Assembly: GCA_023419095.1 (NCBI GenBank)
Contig: JAEZYN010000118.1
Location: 1 to 5,355, forward strand
Direction: 5' to 3'
Source: Bacteroidota bacterium
GTDB taxonomy: Bacteria; Bacteroidota; Bacteroidia; Flavobacteriales; Weeksellaceae
DNA length: 5,355 nucleotides
Shown: piece after piece, positions 1 to 5,355 of the stretch
Position numbering within the stretch: the first letter of the stretch is position 1
Layout: each line of letters opens with the position of its first letter
Notes under the pieces: model-generated
Databases searched by the model: none
Told to the model about the DNA's origin: nothing
What the model saw: only the letters and a program-made list of their open reading frames with translations
Program-made: the position numbers and the translations under genes

Positions 1-8
1 CTGACTTT

Positions 9-84
9 TAGCCCCGATCGAACGGCCTGTCTGAGCTCTCCCGCGGCCTCAAACGGCCGCGGGAAGCGAGTAGTGAGAGCGGGT
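9..84. repeat. Palindromic intergenic element, probable flavobacterial interspersed repeat
   Basis: The core is a perfect 10-bp stem (39-48 with 55-64, arms TCCCGCGGCC and GGCCGCGGGA) around a 6-base loop (49-54). Flanking it are TAGCCCCGAT (9-18) on the left and GAGAGCGGG (75-83) on the right, which can form a weak imperfect outer pairing (CCCG with CGGG). From memory, many flavobacterial intergenic regions carry elements with this plan: a GCCCCGAT-like left end, a variable palindrome, and an AGCGGG-like right end. This copy would be a member with an unusually GC-rich palindrome. It lies 3' of tatC. There is no T run on either side of the stem, so it is not a classical intrinsic terminator. 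The repeat-family assignment rests on recall and needs a genome-wide search; the hairpin itself is directly visible. Confidence 0.5.
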
Positions 85-119
85 ACACATTTCGGAAGAA
101 GCGAAAACGGTGTTGCTCT
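76..119 (-). other. Imperfect hairpin 3' of tatC
   Basis: Three short paired blocks stack into one long imperfect hairpin: AGAGC (76-80) with GCTCT (115-119), ACAC (85-88) with GTGT (110-113), and TTTCG (90-94) with CGAAA (102-106), closing a 7-base loop (95-101). It begins 11 bases after the tatC stop codon in the direction of tatC transcription. It could protect or end the tatC transcript. No T tract follows the stem on the minus strand, so a standard Rho-independent terminator is not supported. The blocks are short and chance pairing cannot be excluded. Confidence 0.3.
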
Positions 120-129
120 AAAAATAAAT

Positions 130-951
130 TTAAAGTTTGGTCTGTAGAGCCTCGCGACTTTTCACCTTTTTAAAGGTGTAGGCGCTCATCATGATGCTGA
201 ATTCGTAAAGCAAGAGCAGCGGGAATGCCGCCATCAGCATACTCAGCACGTCGGCGGGCGTGATGATGGCCGCGACGACCATGATAAGCACAATTGCATG
301 TCGCCGGTATGTCCGCATGAATGTAGGTGTAAGAATTCCGATGGTTGTAAGGAAATAGACTATCACCGGAAACAGAAAAACAAGTCCCATCCCCAGCACT
401 ACCTGCAGGAAAAGTGCGGTGTAATCACTCAGATCGAAAAGTTGCGTGATGGATTCGGAAATGCTGAAAAGCAAGCCAAAATTGATCGCGAAAGGAAGTA
501 TTAAAAAATAGCCGCACAGGATGCCGACCATAAAAAGTATCCAGACAAAATTGATCAAAAACACCGAGTTTTTTCTTTCATTCGGATGCAGTGCGGGAGA
601 AATGAAGCGCCAAAGTTCCCAGATTATGTAAGGGAATGCGGCCACCAGACCGCCAAAAATGGATACCGACATCATCACATTGAACTGCTGAAACAGTTTT
701 TTCTGCTGCACCGCAAAATGTCCGGGCAGCGTAATGCTGTCATGACCCAGAAGTTCGCGCGAAAAATGATTCACGACCCGAAATGTAAAGAAGTCATTGC
801 GTGTTGGGCCGAAAAAGATGTGGTCCATGATCCAGTTCACATTAAAACCGACAATTATTGCGCCCAAAACAACTGCGATCAGCGAGCGGATGAGATGGCC
901 GCGCAGTTCGCCGATGTGGCCCCAGAATGACATTTCTTTCTTTTCGCTCAC
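130..951 (-). CDS. tatC: Sec-independent protein translocase subunit TatC
   Basis: TatC is the inner-membrane core of the twin-arginine translocase. It binds the RR signal peptide and, with TatA-type subunits, exports folded proteins. The 273-residue protein shows the family pattern of six membrane segments (roughly 20-42, 95-117, 131-156, 176-203, 218-235, 236-256). Signature residues include HIGELR near the N-terminus (E15 and R17, equivalent to the signal-binding E15/R17 of E. coli), FGP with P49, the SPALHPNER loop with E125 (E. coli E103), and ITPADV with D234 (E. coli D211). The first periplasmic loop (about 45-92) is longer than in proteobacteria, as usual in Bacteroidota. The membrane glutamate equivalent to E. 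coli E170 is leucine here (L193, in VFLFPV). The full-length ORF opens with GTG at 949-951; an in-frame ATG at 931-933 would give MSFWGHIGELR and is a real alternative. The gene lies 106 bp downstream of the isomerase gene on the same strand. No tatA or tatB is visible in the window. Confidence 0.95.
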   Translation of the reverse strand: MSEKKEMSFWGHIGELRGHLIRSLIAVVLGAIIVGFNVNWIMDHIFFGPTRNDFFTFRVVNHFSRELLGHDSITLPGHFAVQQKKLFQQFNVMMSVSIFGGLVAAFPYIIWELWRFISPALHPNERKNSVFLINFVWILFMVGILCGYFLILPFAINFGLLFSISESITQLFDLSDYTALFLQVVLGMGLVFLFPVIVYFLTTIGILTPTFMRTYRRHAIVLIMVVAAIITPADVLSMLMAAFPLLLLYEFSIMMSAYTFKKVKSREALQTKL

Positions 952-992
952 GGAAAATTTTTTTTGTGGTTTTTAGAAATGAAGTTTAAAAA

Positions 993-1030
993 CGGTGCGA
1001 AAATACTGAATTATCTCCAGATTTTCGCCG
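993..1030 (-). terminator. Possible intrinsic terminator of the kdsD transcript
   Basis: Eight-base arms GCGAAAAT (997-1004) and ATTTTCGC (1021-1028) are perfect inverted repeats. An inner CTG/CAG pair (1006-1008 with 1018-1020) can extend the stem and leave a 9-base loop. Read on the minus strand, the hairpin starts about 30 bases after the isomerase stop codon and is followed after three bases by a TTTTT run. This order fits a weak Rho-independent terminator separating kdsD from tatC. The stem is AT-rich, so termination could be partial. Confidence 0.4.
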
Positions 1031-1057
1031 CTGACAGAAACAGGTTGCGTATCGGCA

Positions 1058-2017
1058 TCACGCAATTCCTTCATCTAAAAGCCTGTGAATATCAATAATG
1101 CCGAAATATTTGCCGTGCTCCGTCACGATGAGCTGGCCGATGTTATTCGTTTTCAGGATGCGCATGGCTTCTTTGGCAAGCGCGTTTTTGTCTACCGATT
1201 TCGGATTTTTACTCATGATGTCGCCGGCACGGACTTTAGAAAGATTCTGCTGACTCAGCAGCATGCGGCGAAGGTCACCGTCTGTTATCACGCCCAAGAT
1301 TTCGTCATGCTCGGTCACAACGGTAATTCCGTGTGTTGAACTGCTGATCGAGATAATGATTTCACGAATGCCTGCATCAGCTACAACCTGTGGTTTCTGA
1401 ACCGACAAAAACTGCTCGACGGTAGCGGTAAGATTTTTTCCGAGCGCGCCACCGGGATGAAATTTTGCAAAATCGTTTTCTTTAAAACCGTTGATTTCCA
1501 TTAGACAAACGGCAAGTGCGTCTCCGAGCGCCATCTGCACCGTGGTGGAACTCGTAGGTGCGAGTTTTATGGGACAGGCTTCTTTTTCCACCGACGTATC
1601 AAGCACTACGTCTGAGTTTTCGGCCAATTTGGAATTTAAATTTCCGGTCATGCCAATCAGCGCCGACGAATATTGCTTTAAAAAAGTGAGCAAATTCACT
1701 ATTTCGGGCGAATTGCCGGAATTTGAAATACACAGTACGACATCCTTATCCTGGATGACGCCCAGATCGCCATGCAGCGCCTCGGACGCATGCAGGAACT
1801 GCGATGGTGTGCCAGTTGAGTTAAGCGTTGCCACAATTTTATTTCCCACATGAGCAGATTTGCCAATGCCTACAATGATCAGCTTTCCTTCGCTGGAATT
1901 GATTATTTCGATGGCTTTGAGAAAATTTTCGTCAAGTCGGTTTTTAAGACTTTGAAGCTCTGTGATTTCGGTTTCAAGAGCCTGGCGCGCAACATTTAGA
2001 ATAAACCCGTCGTTCAT
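1058..2017 (-). CDS. kdsD: Arabinose-5-phosphate isomerase, KdsD/KpsF/GutQ family (SIS + two CBS)
   Basis: This enzyme interconverts ribulose-5-phosphate and arabinose-5-phosphate, the first committed step toward Kdo for lipopolysaccharide; it is cytosolic. The 319-residue protein has the usual family length and layout. A sugar-isomerase (SIS) domain spans about 35-185 with VGIGKSAHVGNK, ASEALHGDLG, ISNSGNSPE, EKEACPIKLAPTSSTT and FHPGGALGKNL. Two CBS repeats follow, about 205-262 (with ITDGDLRR) and 267-319. Residues equivalent to the E. coli KdsD active-site set K59/E111/E152/H193 are all present as K53, E105, E146 and H187, so an active isomerase is expected. The start is ATG at 2015-2017; the upstream sequence is AT-rich without a Shine-Dalgarno motif, as is normal in flavobacteria. 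It is divergent from recQ and upstream of tatC. Kdo-8-phosphate synthase and other Kdo genes are not in the window, so KdsD (LPS) rather than KpsF (capsule) or GutQ is an inference from family distribution. Confidence 0.93.
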   Translation of the reverse strand: MNDGFILNVARQALETEITELQSLKNRLDENFLKAIEIINSSEGKLIIVGIGKSAHVGNKIVATLNSTGTPSQFLHASEALHGDLGVIQDKDVVLCISNSGNSPEIVNLLTFLKQYSSALIGMTGNLNSKLAENSDVVLDTSVEKEACPIKLAPTSSTTVQMALGDALAVCLMEINGFKENDFAKFHPGGALGKNLTATVEQFLSVQKPQVVADAGIREIIISISSSTHGITVVTEHDEILGVITDGDLRRMLLSQQNLSKVRAGDIMSKNPKSVDKNALAKEAMRILKTNNIGQLIVTEHGKYFGIIDIHRLLDEGIA

Positions 2018-2203
2018 ATTTAAATTTTAAAATCCGGCGTGGACAAATTTAATCTCGCATCGCAGCGCCCGATTTTTTTTATTCTGATTATTATTTTTTA
2101 ACTTTGAGTAATATGCAAATTTAGCAAACTAATTCTTTCCGTTTGTGAGCAATGATGAGGAGCAGTGAAAACTGATGAAATGCATTAAAATATTTTGAGA
2201 CTA
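2018..2203. other. Divergent intergenic region between kdsD and recQ
   Basis: This 186-bp AT-rich spacer must hold the promoters for both divergent genes. It contains long T tracts (2073-2080 and 2094-2099) and a -7-like element for the minus strand, listed separately. For recQ a weak candidate is TTTG at 2103-2106 followed 23 bases later by TAATTCTTT at 2130-2138, which matches the Bacteroidota TTTG/TAnnTTTG pattern only partly. An AGGAG at 2157-2161 is too far from the recQ start to be its ribosome-binding site. I see no coding sequence, tRNA or strong hairpin here. Confidence 0.5.
2115..2123 (-). promoter_or_regulatory. Candidate Bacteroidota -7 promoter element for kdsD
   Basis: On the minus strand the bases read TAAATTTGC, an exact match to the Bacteroidota -7 consensus TAnnTTTG. 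It lies about 100 bp upstream of the kdsD ATG, which would give a 5' leader of roughly 90 bases. No TTTG-type -33 element is found at the usual spacing; the nearest TTG is 26 bases upstream, so the promoter call rests on one box only. Confidence 0.35.
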
Positions 2204-4402
2204 ATGAAAAACAATACCACCGATTTACAGCAGCAACTTAAAAAGTATTTCGGTTTTTCGACATTTAAAGGACAGCAGCTGGAAATTATCAAAAGTCTTC
2301 TCGAAGGCAATGATATTTTCGTACTGATGCCTACCGGCGGTGGAAAATCGCTGTGCTATCAGCTTCCAGCCTTAATTTCGGAAGGAACCGCGATTGTGGT
2401 TTCACCGCTGATTGCGCTGATGAAAAATCAGGTAGACGCAGTGAACGGGTTGTCCTCAGATGAAGGCGTGGCACACGTACTGAATTCATCCCTTAACAAG
2501 ACGCAGGTCAAACAGGTTTTTGATGACATCCGGTTTGGAAAGACGAAACTGCTTTATGTAGCACCGGAATCTTTAATAAAGGAAGATTACCTCGAATTTT
2601 TACGCGAAGTGAAAATCTCATTTGTGGCAATCGACGAGGCGCACTGTATTTCTGAATGGGGACATGACTTCCGGCCGGAATACCGAAATTTAAAGCTGAT
2701 CATCGACAAGATCGCGGATGTACCTGTAATTGCGCTTACTGCTACTGCGACACCAAAAGTTCAGGATGACATCCAGAAAACGCTTGGCATGACCAATGCG
2801 CTCGTCTTCAAAGAAAGTTTTAACCGGCCAAACCTTTACTATGAGGTAAGACCGAAAGTGAATATCGACCGCGAAATCGTCAAATTCATCAACCGTTATA
2901 AAGGAAAATCGGGCATCGTCTATTGCCTGAGCCGCCGAAAAGTGGAAGAACTGGCGCAGCTTTTACAGGTGAACGGAATCAATGCACTGCCTTATCACGC
3001 CGGCCTTGACCAAAAAACACGCGTTCTGAATCAGGACAAGTTTCTCATGGAAGAAGCAGACGTTATCGTGGCCACAATCGCATTCGGAATGGGAATCGAC
3101 AAGCCCGATGTGCGTTTCGTGATTCATTATGACATCCCAAAATCGCTCGAAAGTTATTATCAGGAAACCGGGCGTGCCGGACGGGACGGCGGCGAAGGTT
3201 ACTGTCTGGCATTTTATGATCCGAAAGACATTGAAAAACTGGAGAAGTTCCTGGCTCAAAAACCGGTATCAGAACGTGAGATCGGTCTTCAGCTATTGAA
3301 TGAAGTGGTGGGATATGCCGAAACTTCAATGAGCCGGCGGCAGTACATTCTGTATTATTTTGGCGAACAGTTCGATCCGGTGAACGGTCCCGGTGCGCAA
3401 ATGTGCGATAATTTTGCAAATCCGCCCACATTGAAAGATGCTACTCAGGAATTGAAGCAAGTTTTAAGTCTGGTCAAAGATCTCGAAGAAAAATTTAAAA
3501 CCAAAGATTTAATTTCCGTCATCGCGGGTAAAGAAAATTCGGTGACAAAATCTTATAAACTTGAGTTGAGAAAAGAGTTTGGCTTTGGTAAGGAACATAC
3601 CGAAAATTTCTGGAAAACCATCATTCGTCAGGCTACTGTGCAAAATTACCTGCAGAAAGACATTGAAACCTATGGCGTCTTAAAAATTACTGAAAAAGGA
3701 CAAAAAGTGATTGACGGCAAAGACAAAACTCCGTTCATGATTGCTGAAGACCGGCAATATGACCTTGCACAAACCAAGGCAAATTCGGAACAGTCGCAAC
3801 AGGGAAGCAGTTTGGATGAAGTATTATATAAAAACTTGAAGGAGCTGACTGTTCAGGTCGGCAGAAAGCATGGCGTACCGCCCTACACCGTTTTCATGGA
3901 TCCAAGCCTCGAAGATATGACGGTGCAATATCCGACAACCATTGAAGAAATGGCTAAAATTTACGGTGTAGGCGAAGGCAAAGCGAAGCGTTACGGAAAA
4001 GAATTTGTCGAATACATCAAGAAATATGTAGAAGAAAACGGCATCGAACGAAACGAAGACATGGTGATCAAACAAGTAGCGAATAAATCTTCACACAAAG
4101 TTTTCATCATTCAAAGCACAGACAAAAAGATTGATCTTGAAGACATCGCGAAAGCCAAAAATCTTTCGATGGAAGACTTACTCAAAGAAATGGAACGCAT
4201 TGTCTATCAAGGAACAAAGCTTAATATTGATTACTACATCGACGAAAATTTTGACGAAGATATCGTGGAAGGTTTCATGGAATTCATGAGTGAAAGTGAG
4301 AGCGACAGCATGAAGGTTCTTCTGGCAGAATTCGGCGATGACCTAAGCGATGAGGAAGTTCGGATGCTTAGGATTAAATTCATCTCAGATGTAGCGAATT
4401 AA
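2204..4402 (+). CDS. recQ: ATP-dependent DNA helicase RecQ, flavobacterial type without zinc knuckle
   Basis: RecQ is a 3'-5' superfamily 2 helicase for recombination and fork repair. The 732-residue protein has the helicase core with motif 0 FKGQQ (21-25), Walker A MPTGGGKS (42-49), DEAH (144-147), the aromatic-rich loop ISEWGHDFRPEY (149-160), LTATAT (178-183) and motif VI QETGRAGRDG (320-329). A RQC region follows with winged helix (about 411-515), then an HRDC domain (about 537-610, with HGVPPYTVF and IYGVGEGKAKRYG). A C-terminal extension of about 115 residues ends in MRIKFISDVAN-like sequence (LRIKFISDVAN) and resembles the helicase C-terminal HTH_40-type domain. The four-cysteine zinc site of E. 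coli RecQ (C380, C397, C400, C403) is reduced to one cysteine: S377, A398, C401 and F404 occupy the positions. From memory this is shared by flavobacterial relatives. The frame extends to a TTG at 2195, but ATG at 2204 (MKNNTTDLQQQ) is preferred. The antitoxin-like gene begins 11 bp after the stop. Confidence 0.95.
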   Translation: MKNNTTDLQQQLKKYFGFSTFKGQQLEIIKSLLEGNDIFVLMPTGGGKSLCYQLPALISEGTAIVVSPLIALMKNQVDAVNGLSSDEGVAHVLNSSLNKTQVKQVFDDIRFGKTKLLYVAPESLIKEDYLEFLREVKISFVAIDEAHCISEWGHDFRPEYRNLKLIIDKIADVPVIALTATATPKVQDDIQKTLGMTNALVFKESFNRPNLYYEVRPKVNIDREIVKFINRYKGKSGIVYCLSRRKVEELAQLLQVNGINALPYHAGLDQKTRVLNQDKFLMEEADVIVATIAFGMGIDKPDVRFVIHYDIPKSLESYYQETGRAGRDGGEGYCLAFYDPKDIEKLEKFLAQKPVSEREIGLQLLNEVVGYAETSMSRRQYILYYFGEQFDPVNGPGAQMCDNFANPPTLKDATQELKQVLSLVKDLEEKFKTKDLISVIAGKENSVTKSYKLELRKEFGFGKEHTENFWKTIIRQATVQNYLQKDIETYGVLKITEKGQKVIDGKDKTPFMIAEDRQYDLAQTKANSEQSQQGSSLDEVLYKNLKELTVQVGRKHGVPPYTVFMDPSLEDMTVQYPTTIEEMAKIYGVGEGKAKRYGKEFVEYIKKYVEENGIERNEDMVIKQVANKSSHKVFIIQSTDKKIDLEDIAKAKNLSMEDLLKEMERIVYQGTKLNIDYYIDENFDEDIVEGFMEFMSESESDSMKVLLAEFGDDLSDEEVRMLRIKFISDVAN

Positions 4403-4413
4403 ATCACTAAAAG

Positions 4414-4655
4414 ATGGAAGAAAATTTAAAAGCCCCTAAGACGGAAATCATCGAATGGATCGATTCTCTCGACGGCGAGGCCATGATTTTCGAAATCCTG
4501 AGGTTAAAAAACAACATCTATATTTCGGGTGTCGCCGGGAAAAAGTCTACCTACGCAGTTGACGATGACTTTATAAAGCGTTTTGCGGAGGGAACGACGC
4601 TCGGTGAAGCACGTAAGAAGTCTTTAACAATGCACGAAAATGGTGGGGCAAATAG
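4414..4655 (+). pseudogene. Antitoxin-like small protein, frameshifted near its C-terminus
   Basis: The ATG at 4414 lies 11 bp after the recQ stop and opens a 91-codon frame (to 4689). Its first 70 codons look like a flavobacterial RelE/ParE-partner antitoxin: an amphipathic start (KTEIIEWIDSL), then FAEGTTLGEARKKS. After codon 70 the annotated frame becomes an implausible tail (SFLSFFSCSAG). Shifting back one base at the T run 4623-4625 instead gives SFNNARKWWGK and a TAG stop at 4653-4655, which is the kind of basic, tryptophan-rich ending typical of these antitoxins. The restored protein would be 80 residues and would overlap the toxin start codon (4640) by 16 bases, as in many coupled TA operons. 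One T therefore seems to have been lost, by mutation or by sequencing error. The product as sequenced may still have its N-terminal part. The antitoxin family is not firmly recognised; the inference rests on size, ending, and the toxin-like neighbour. Confidence 0.6.
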
Positions 4656-4962
4656 TTTTCTCAGCTTCTTCAGTTGCTCAGCTGGATGAACTTGCACAGG
4701 CGCTATACGATAAAAATATTTCAGTTTTCTAATAGATATCGATGTTTACATCAATAAAATTTATGAGTTTATCAATTTAAATATCACACGGCTGACCTCA
4801 AGAAAAAGCCCCGCAAAATTTCAGCAACAAGGCGAAAAATACCTAAAATACAAAACGAACAGCCACACAACATGGTACATTTTCTTAGATCAGAAAGGTG
4901 ACCAGTTTCTTATTAATTTAATTATAAACAATCACTCGCAGGAATATCCTGAACTTTTATAG
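4640..4962 (+). pseudogene. RelE/ParE-like toxin gene, split by a -1 frameshift
   Basis: An ATG at 4640 opens 30 codons (to the TAA at 4730-4732), beginning MVGQIVFSASSVAQLDELAQ, a typical beta strand plus helix start of a RelE/ParE-fold toxin. The coding signal continues one frame back from 4726 to a TAG at 4960-4962, with KIYEFINLNITRLTSRK, FQQQGEKYLKYKTNSHTTWY and IFLDQKGDQFLINLIINNHS followed by QEYPELL. The last part matches the family pattern of two C-terminal strands and a P-x-L ending. Joined at the TTTT run 4725-4728, the protein would have 107 residues, normal for these mRNA interferase or gyrase-targeting toxins. The downstream half has no ATG in frame, so it is not an independent gene. 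As sequenced no full toxin is made unless the ribosome slips at TTC-TAA. Whether it belongs to RelE or ParE cannot be told from the sequence alone. The glycosyltransferase starts 34 bp after its stop. Confidence 0.6.
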
Positions 4963-4996
4963 CGGTGCGCAGCTCCAAAGTTTCTGTCTGAACTAC

Positions 4997-5355
4997 ATGA
5001 AAAAAATTTCTGTCATTTTTATTCTTCCCGATCTTGAAACCGGCGGTGCCGAGCGTGTGGTAACCACTATCGCCAACCATCTTCCGCATGAACGGTTCGA
5101 ACCTAAAATCCTATTGCTGAGGAAAACGGGCGGCTATCTTAAGCATCTGAAAGATGATATTGAGATCATCGACATTAAAACGCCGAAAATACGCTTTGCG
5201 CTAAAACCTATTCTGCTCGAGCTCAAACGTCGGAAGCCCGACATCGTTTTCTCCGGTTTTGGCGAAATAAACGCCTACATCGCACTCTTCATACCGCTTT
5301 TTCCGAAAACAAAATTCATTGCGCGGGAAACCAATGTAGTTTCTAAACATGTGAA
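4997..5355 (+). CDS. GT4-type glycosyltransferase, N-terminal part (cut by window end)
   Basis: The ATG at 4997 opens a frame that runs off the window after 119 complete codons. The protein begins MKKISVIFILPDLETGGAER, with the GGAERVV motif (16-22) that is diagnostic of the N-terminal Rossmann-like domain of GT-B fold, family GT4 glycosyltransferases. Later parts also fit: RRKPDIVFSGFGEINAYIAL (about 78-97), then the strand with FIARETN (about 108-114). These enzymes transfer a sugar from a nucleotide donor to a lipid-linked or surface glycan acceptor at the cytoplasmic face of the membrane. The donor-binding C-terminal half, with the usual E-x7-E region, lies beyond the window. The substrate cannot be inferred. 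No signal peptide or membrane segment is seen in the visible part. It follows the broken toxin gene by 34 bp on the same strand, so it could be co-transcribed with recQ or head a polysaccharide cluster downstream. Confidence 0.9.
   Translation, partial: MKKISVIFILPDLETGGAERVVTTIANHLPHERFEPKILLLRKTGGYLKHLKDDIEIIDIKTPKIRFALKPILLELKRRKPDIVFSGFGEINAYIALFIPLFPKTKFIARETNVVSKHV

Noticed and set aside
40..63. Intrinsic terminator for tatC at the GC-rich palindrome
   Set aside because: The stem is strong, but no T run follows on either strand, so it is better described as a repeat or structured element.
586..930. 114-codon plus-strand ORF opposite tatC, with several other antisense ORFs inside tatC, kdsD and recQ
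   Set aside because: These frames are complementary to strongly conserved genes, have Cys/His/Arg-rich unlikely compositions and no recognisable domains, so they are shadows.
2103..2138. recQ promoter TTTG / TAATTCTTT
   Set aside because: The spacing is at the upper limit and the -7 match is incomplete; kept only as a note in the intergenic entry.
2195..2203. TTG start giving a RecQ that begins MRLMKNN
   Set aside because: The in-frame ATG three codons later gives the N-terminus expected for the family; TTG starts are less likely and no ribosome-binding signal favours it.
4714..4962. Independent small gene downstream of the antitoxin
   Set aside because: The frame has no ATG, and its likely N-terminus is found in another frame upstream, so it is the second half of the broken toxin.
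1..5355. CRISPR array, tRNA, rRNA, insertion sequence or phage genes
   Set aside because: No regularly spaced repeats, cloverleaf, rRNA-like sequence, transposase or structural phage genes were seen on either strand.

Overview
The window looks like chromosomal DNA from a flavobacterium (Bacteroidota), most like the Chryseobacterium/Weeksellaceae group. The reasons are the long first periplasmic loop of TatC, a flavobacterial-type RecQ that lacks the zinc knuckle and carries a C-terminal extension, ribosome-binding regions without Shine-Dalgarno sequences, and a TAnnTTTG-type promoter element. The organism assignment is inference from protein style, not from a database search.

Layout. Positions 1-129 hold no gene but contain a GC-rich palindrome inside what looks like a flavobacterial interspersed repeat, followed by a second imperfect hairpin. 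Two genes lie on the minus strand: tatC (130-951, twin-arginine translocase core) and, upstream of it, a kdsD/kpsF-type arabinose-5-phosphate isomerase (1058-2017), with a possible terminator hairpin between them. A divergent intergenic region (2018-2203) separates these from recQ (2204-4402, plus strand).

Immediately after recQ is a small two-gene module that straightforward ORF calling misses. A short antitoxin-like gene (4414 to about 4655) overlaps the start of a RelE/ParE-like toxin gene (4640-4962). Each gene reads through sensibly only if one base is restored in a short T run (4623-4625 and 4725-4728). The module therefore appears as a 91-codon ORF with a nonsense tail plus two ORF pieces too short to be called. 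It is best described as a decayed type II toxin-antitoxin pair, or an intact one obscured by sequencing indels. The window ends inside a GT4-type glycosyltransferase gene (4997 to beyond 5355).

Functionally the region mixes envelope genes (Tat export, Kdo precursor synthesis for LPS, a glycosyltransferase) with DNA repair (RecQ) and a small accessory TA remnant. Only the isomerase and the glycosyltransferase could share a pathway (surface glycan synthesis), and nothing in the sequence proves that. I see no convincing novel multi-gene system. The points most worth following are the doubly frameshifted TA module, the missing zinc ligands in RecQ, and the palindromic repeat next to tatC.
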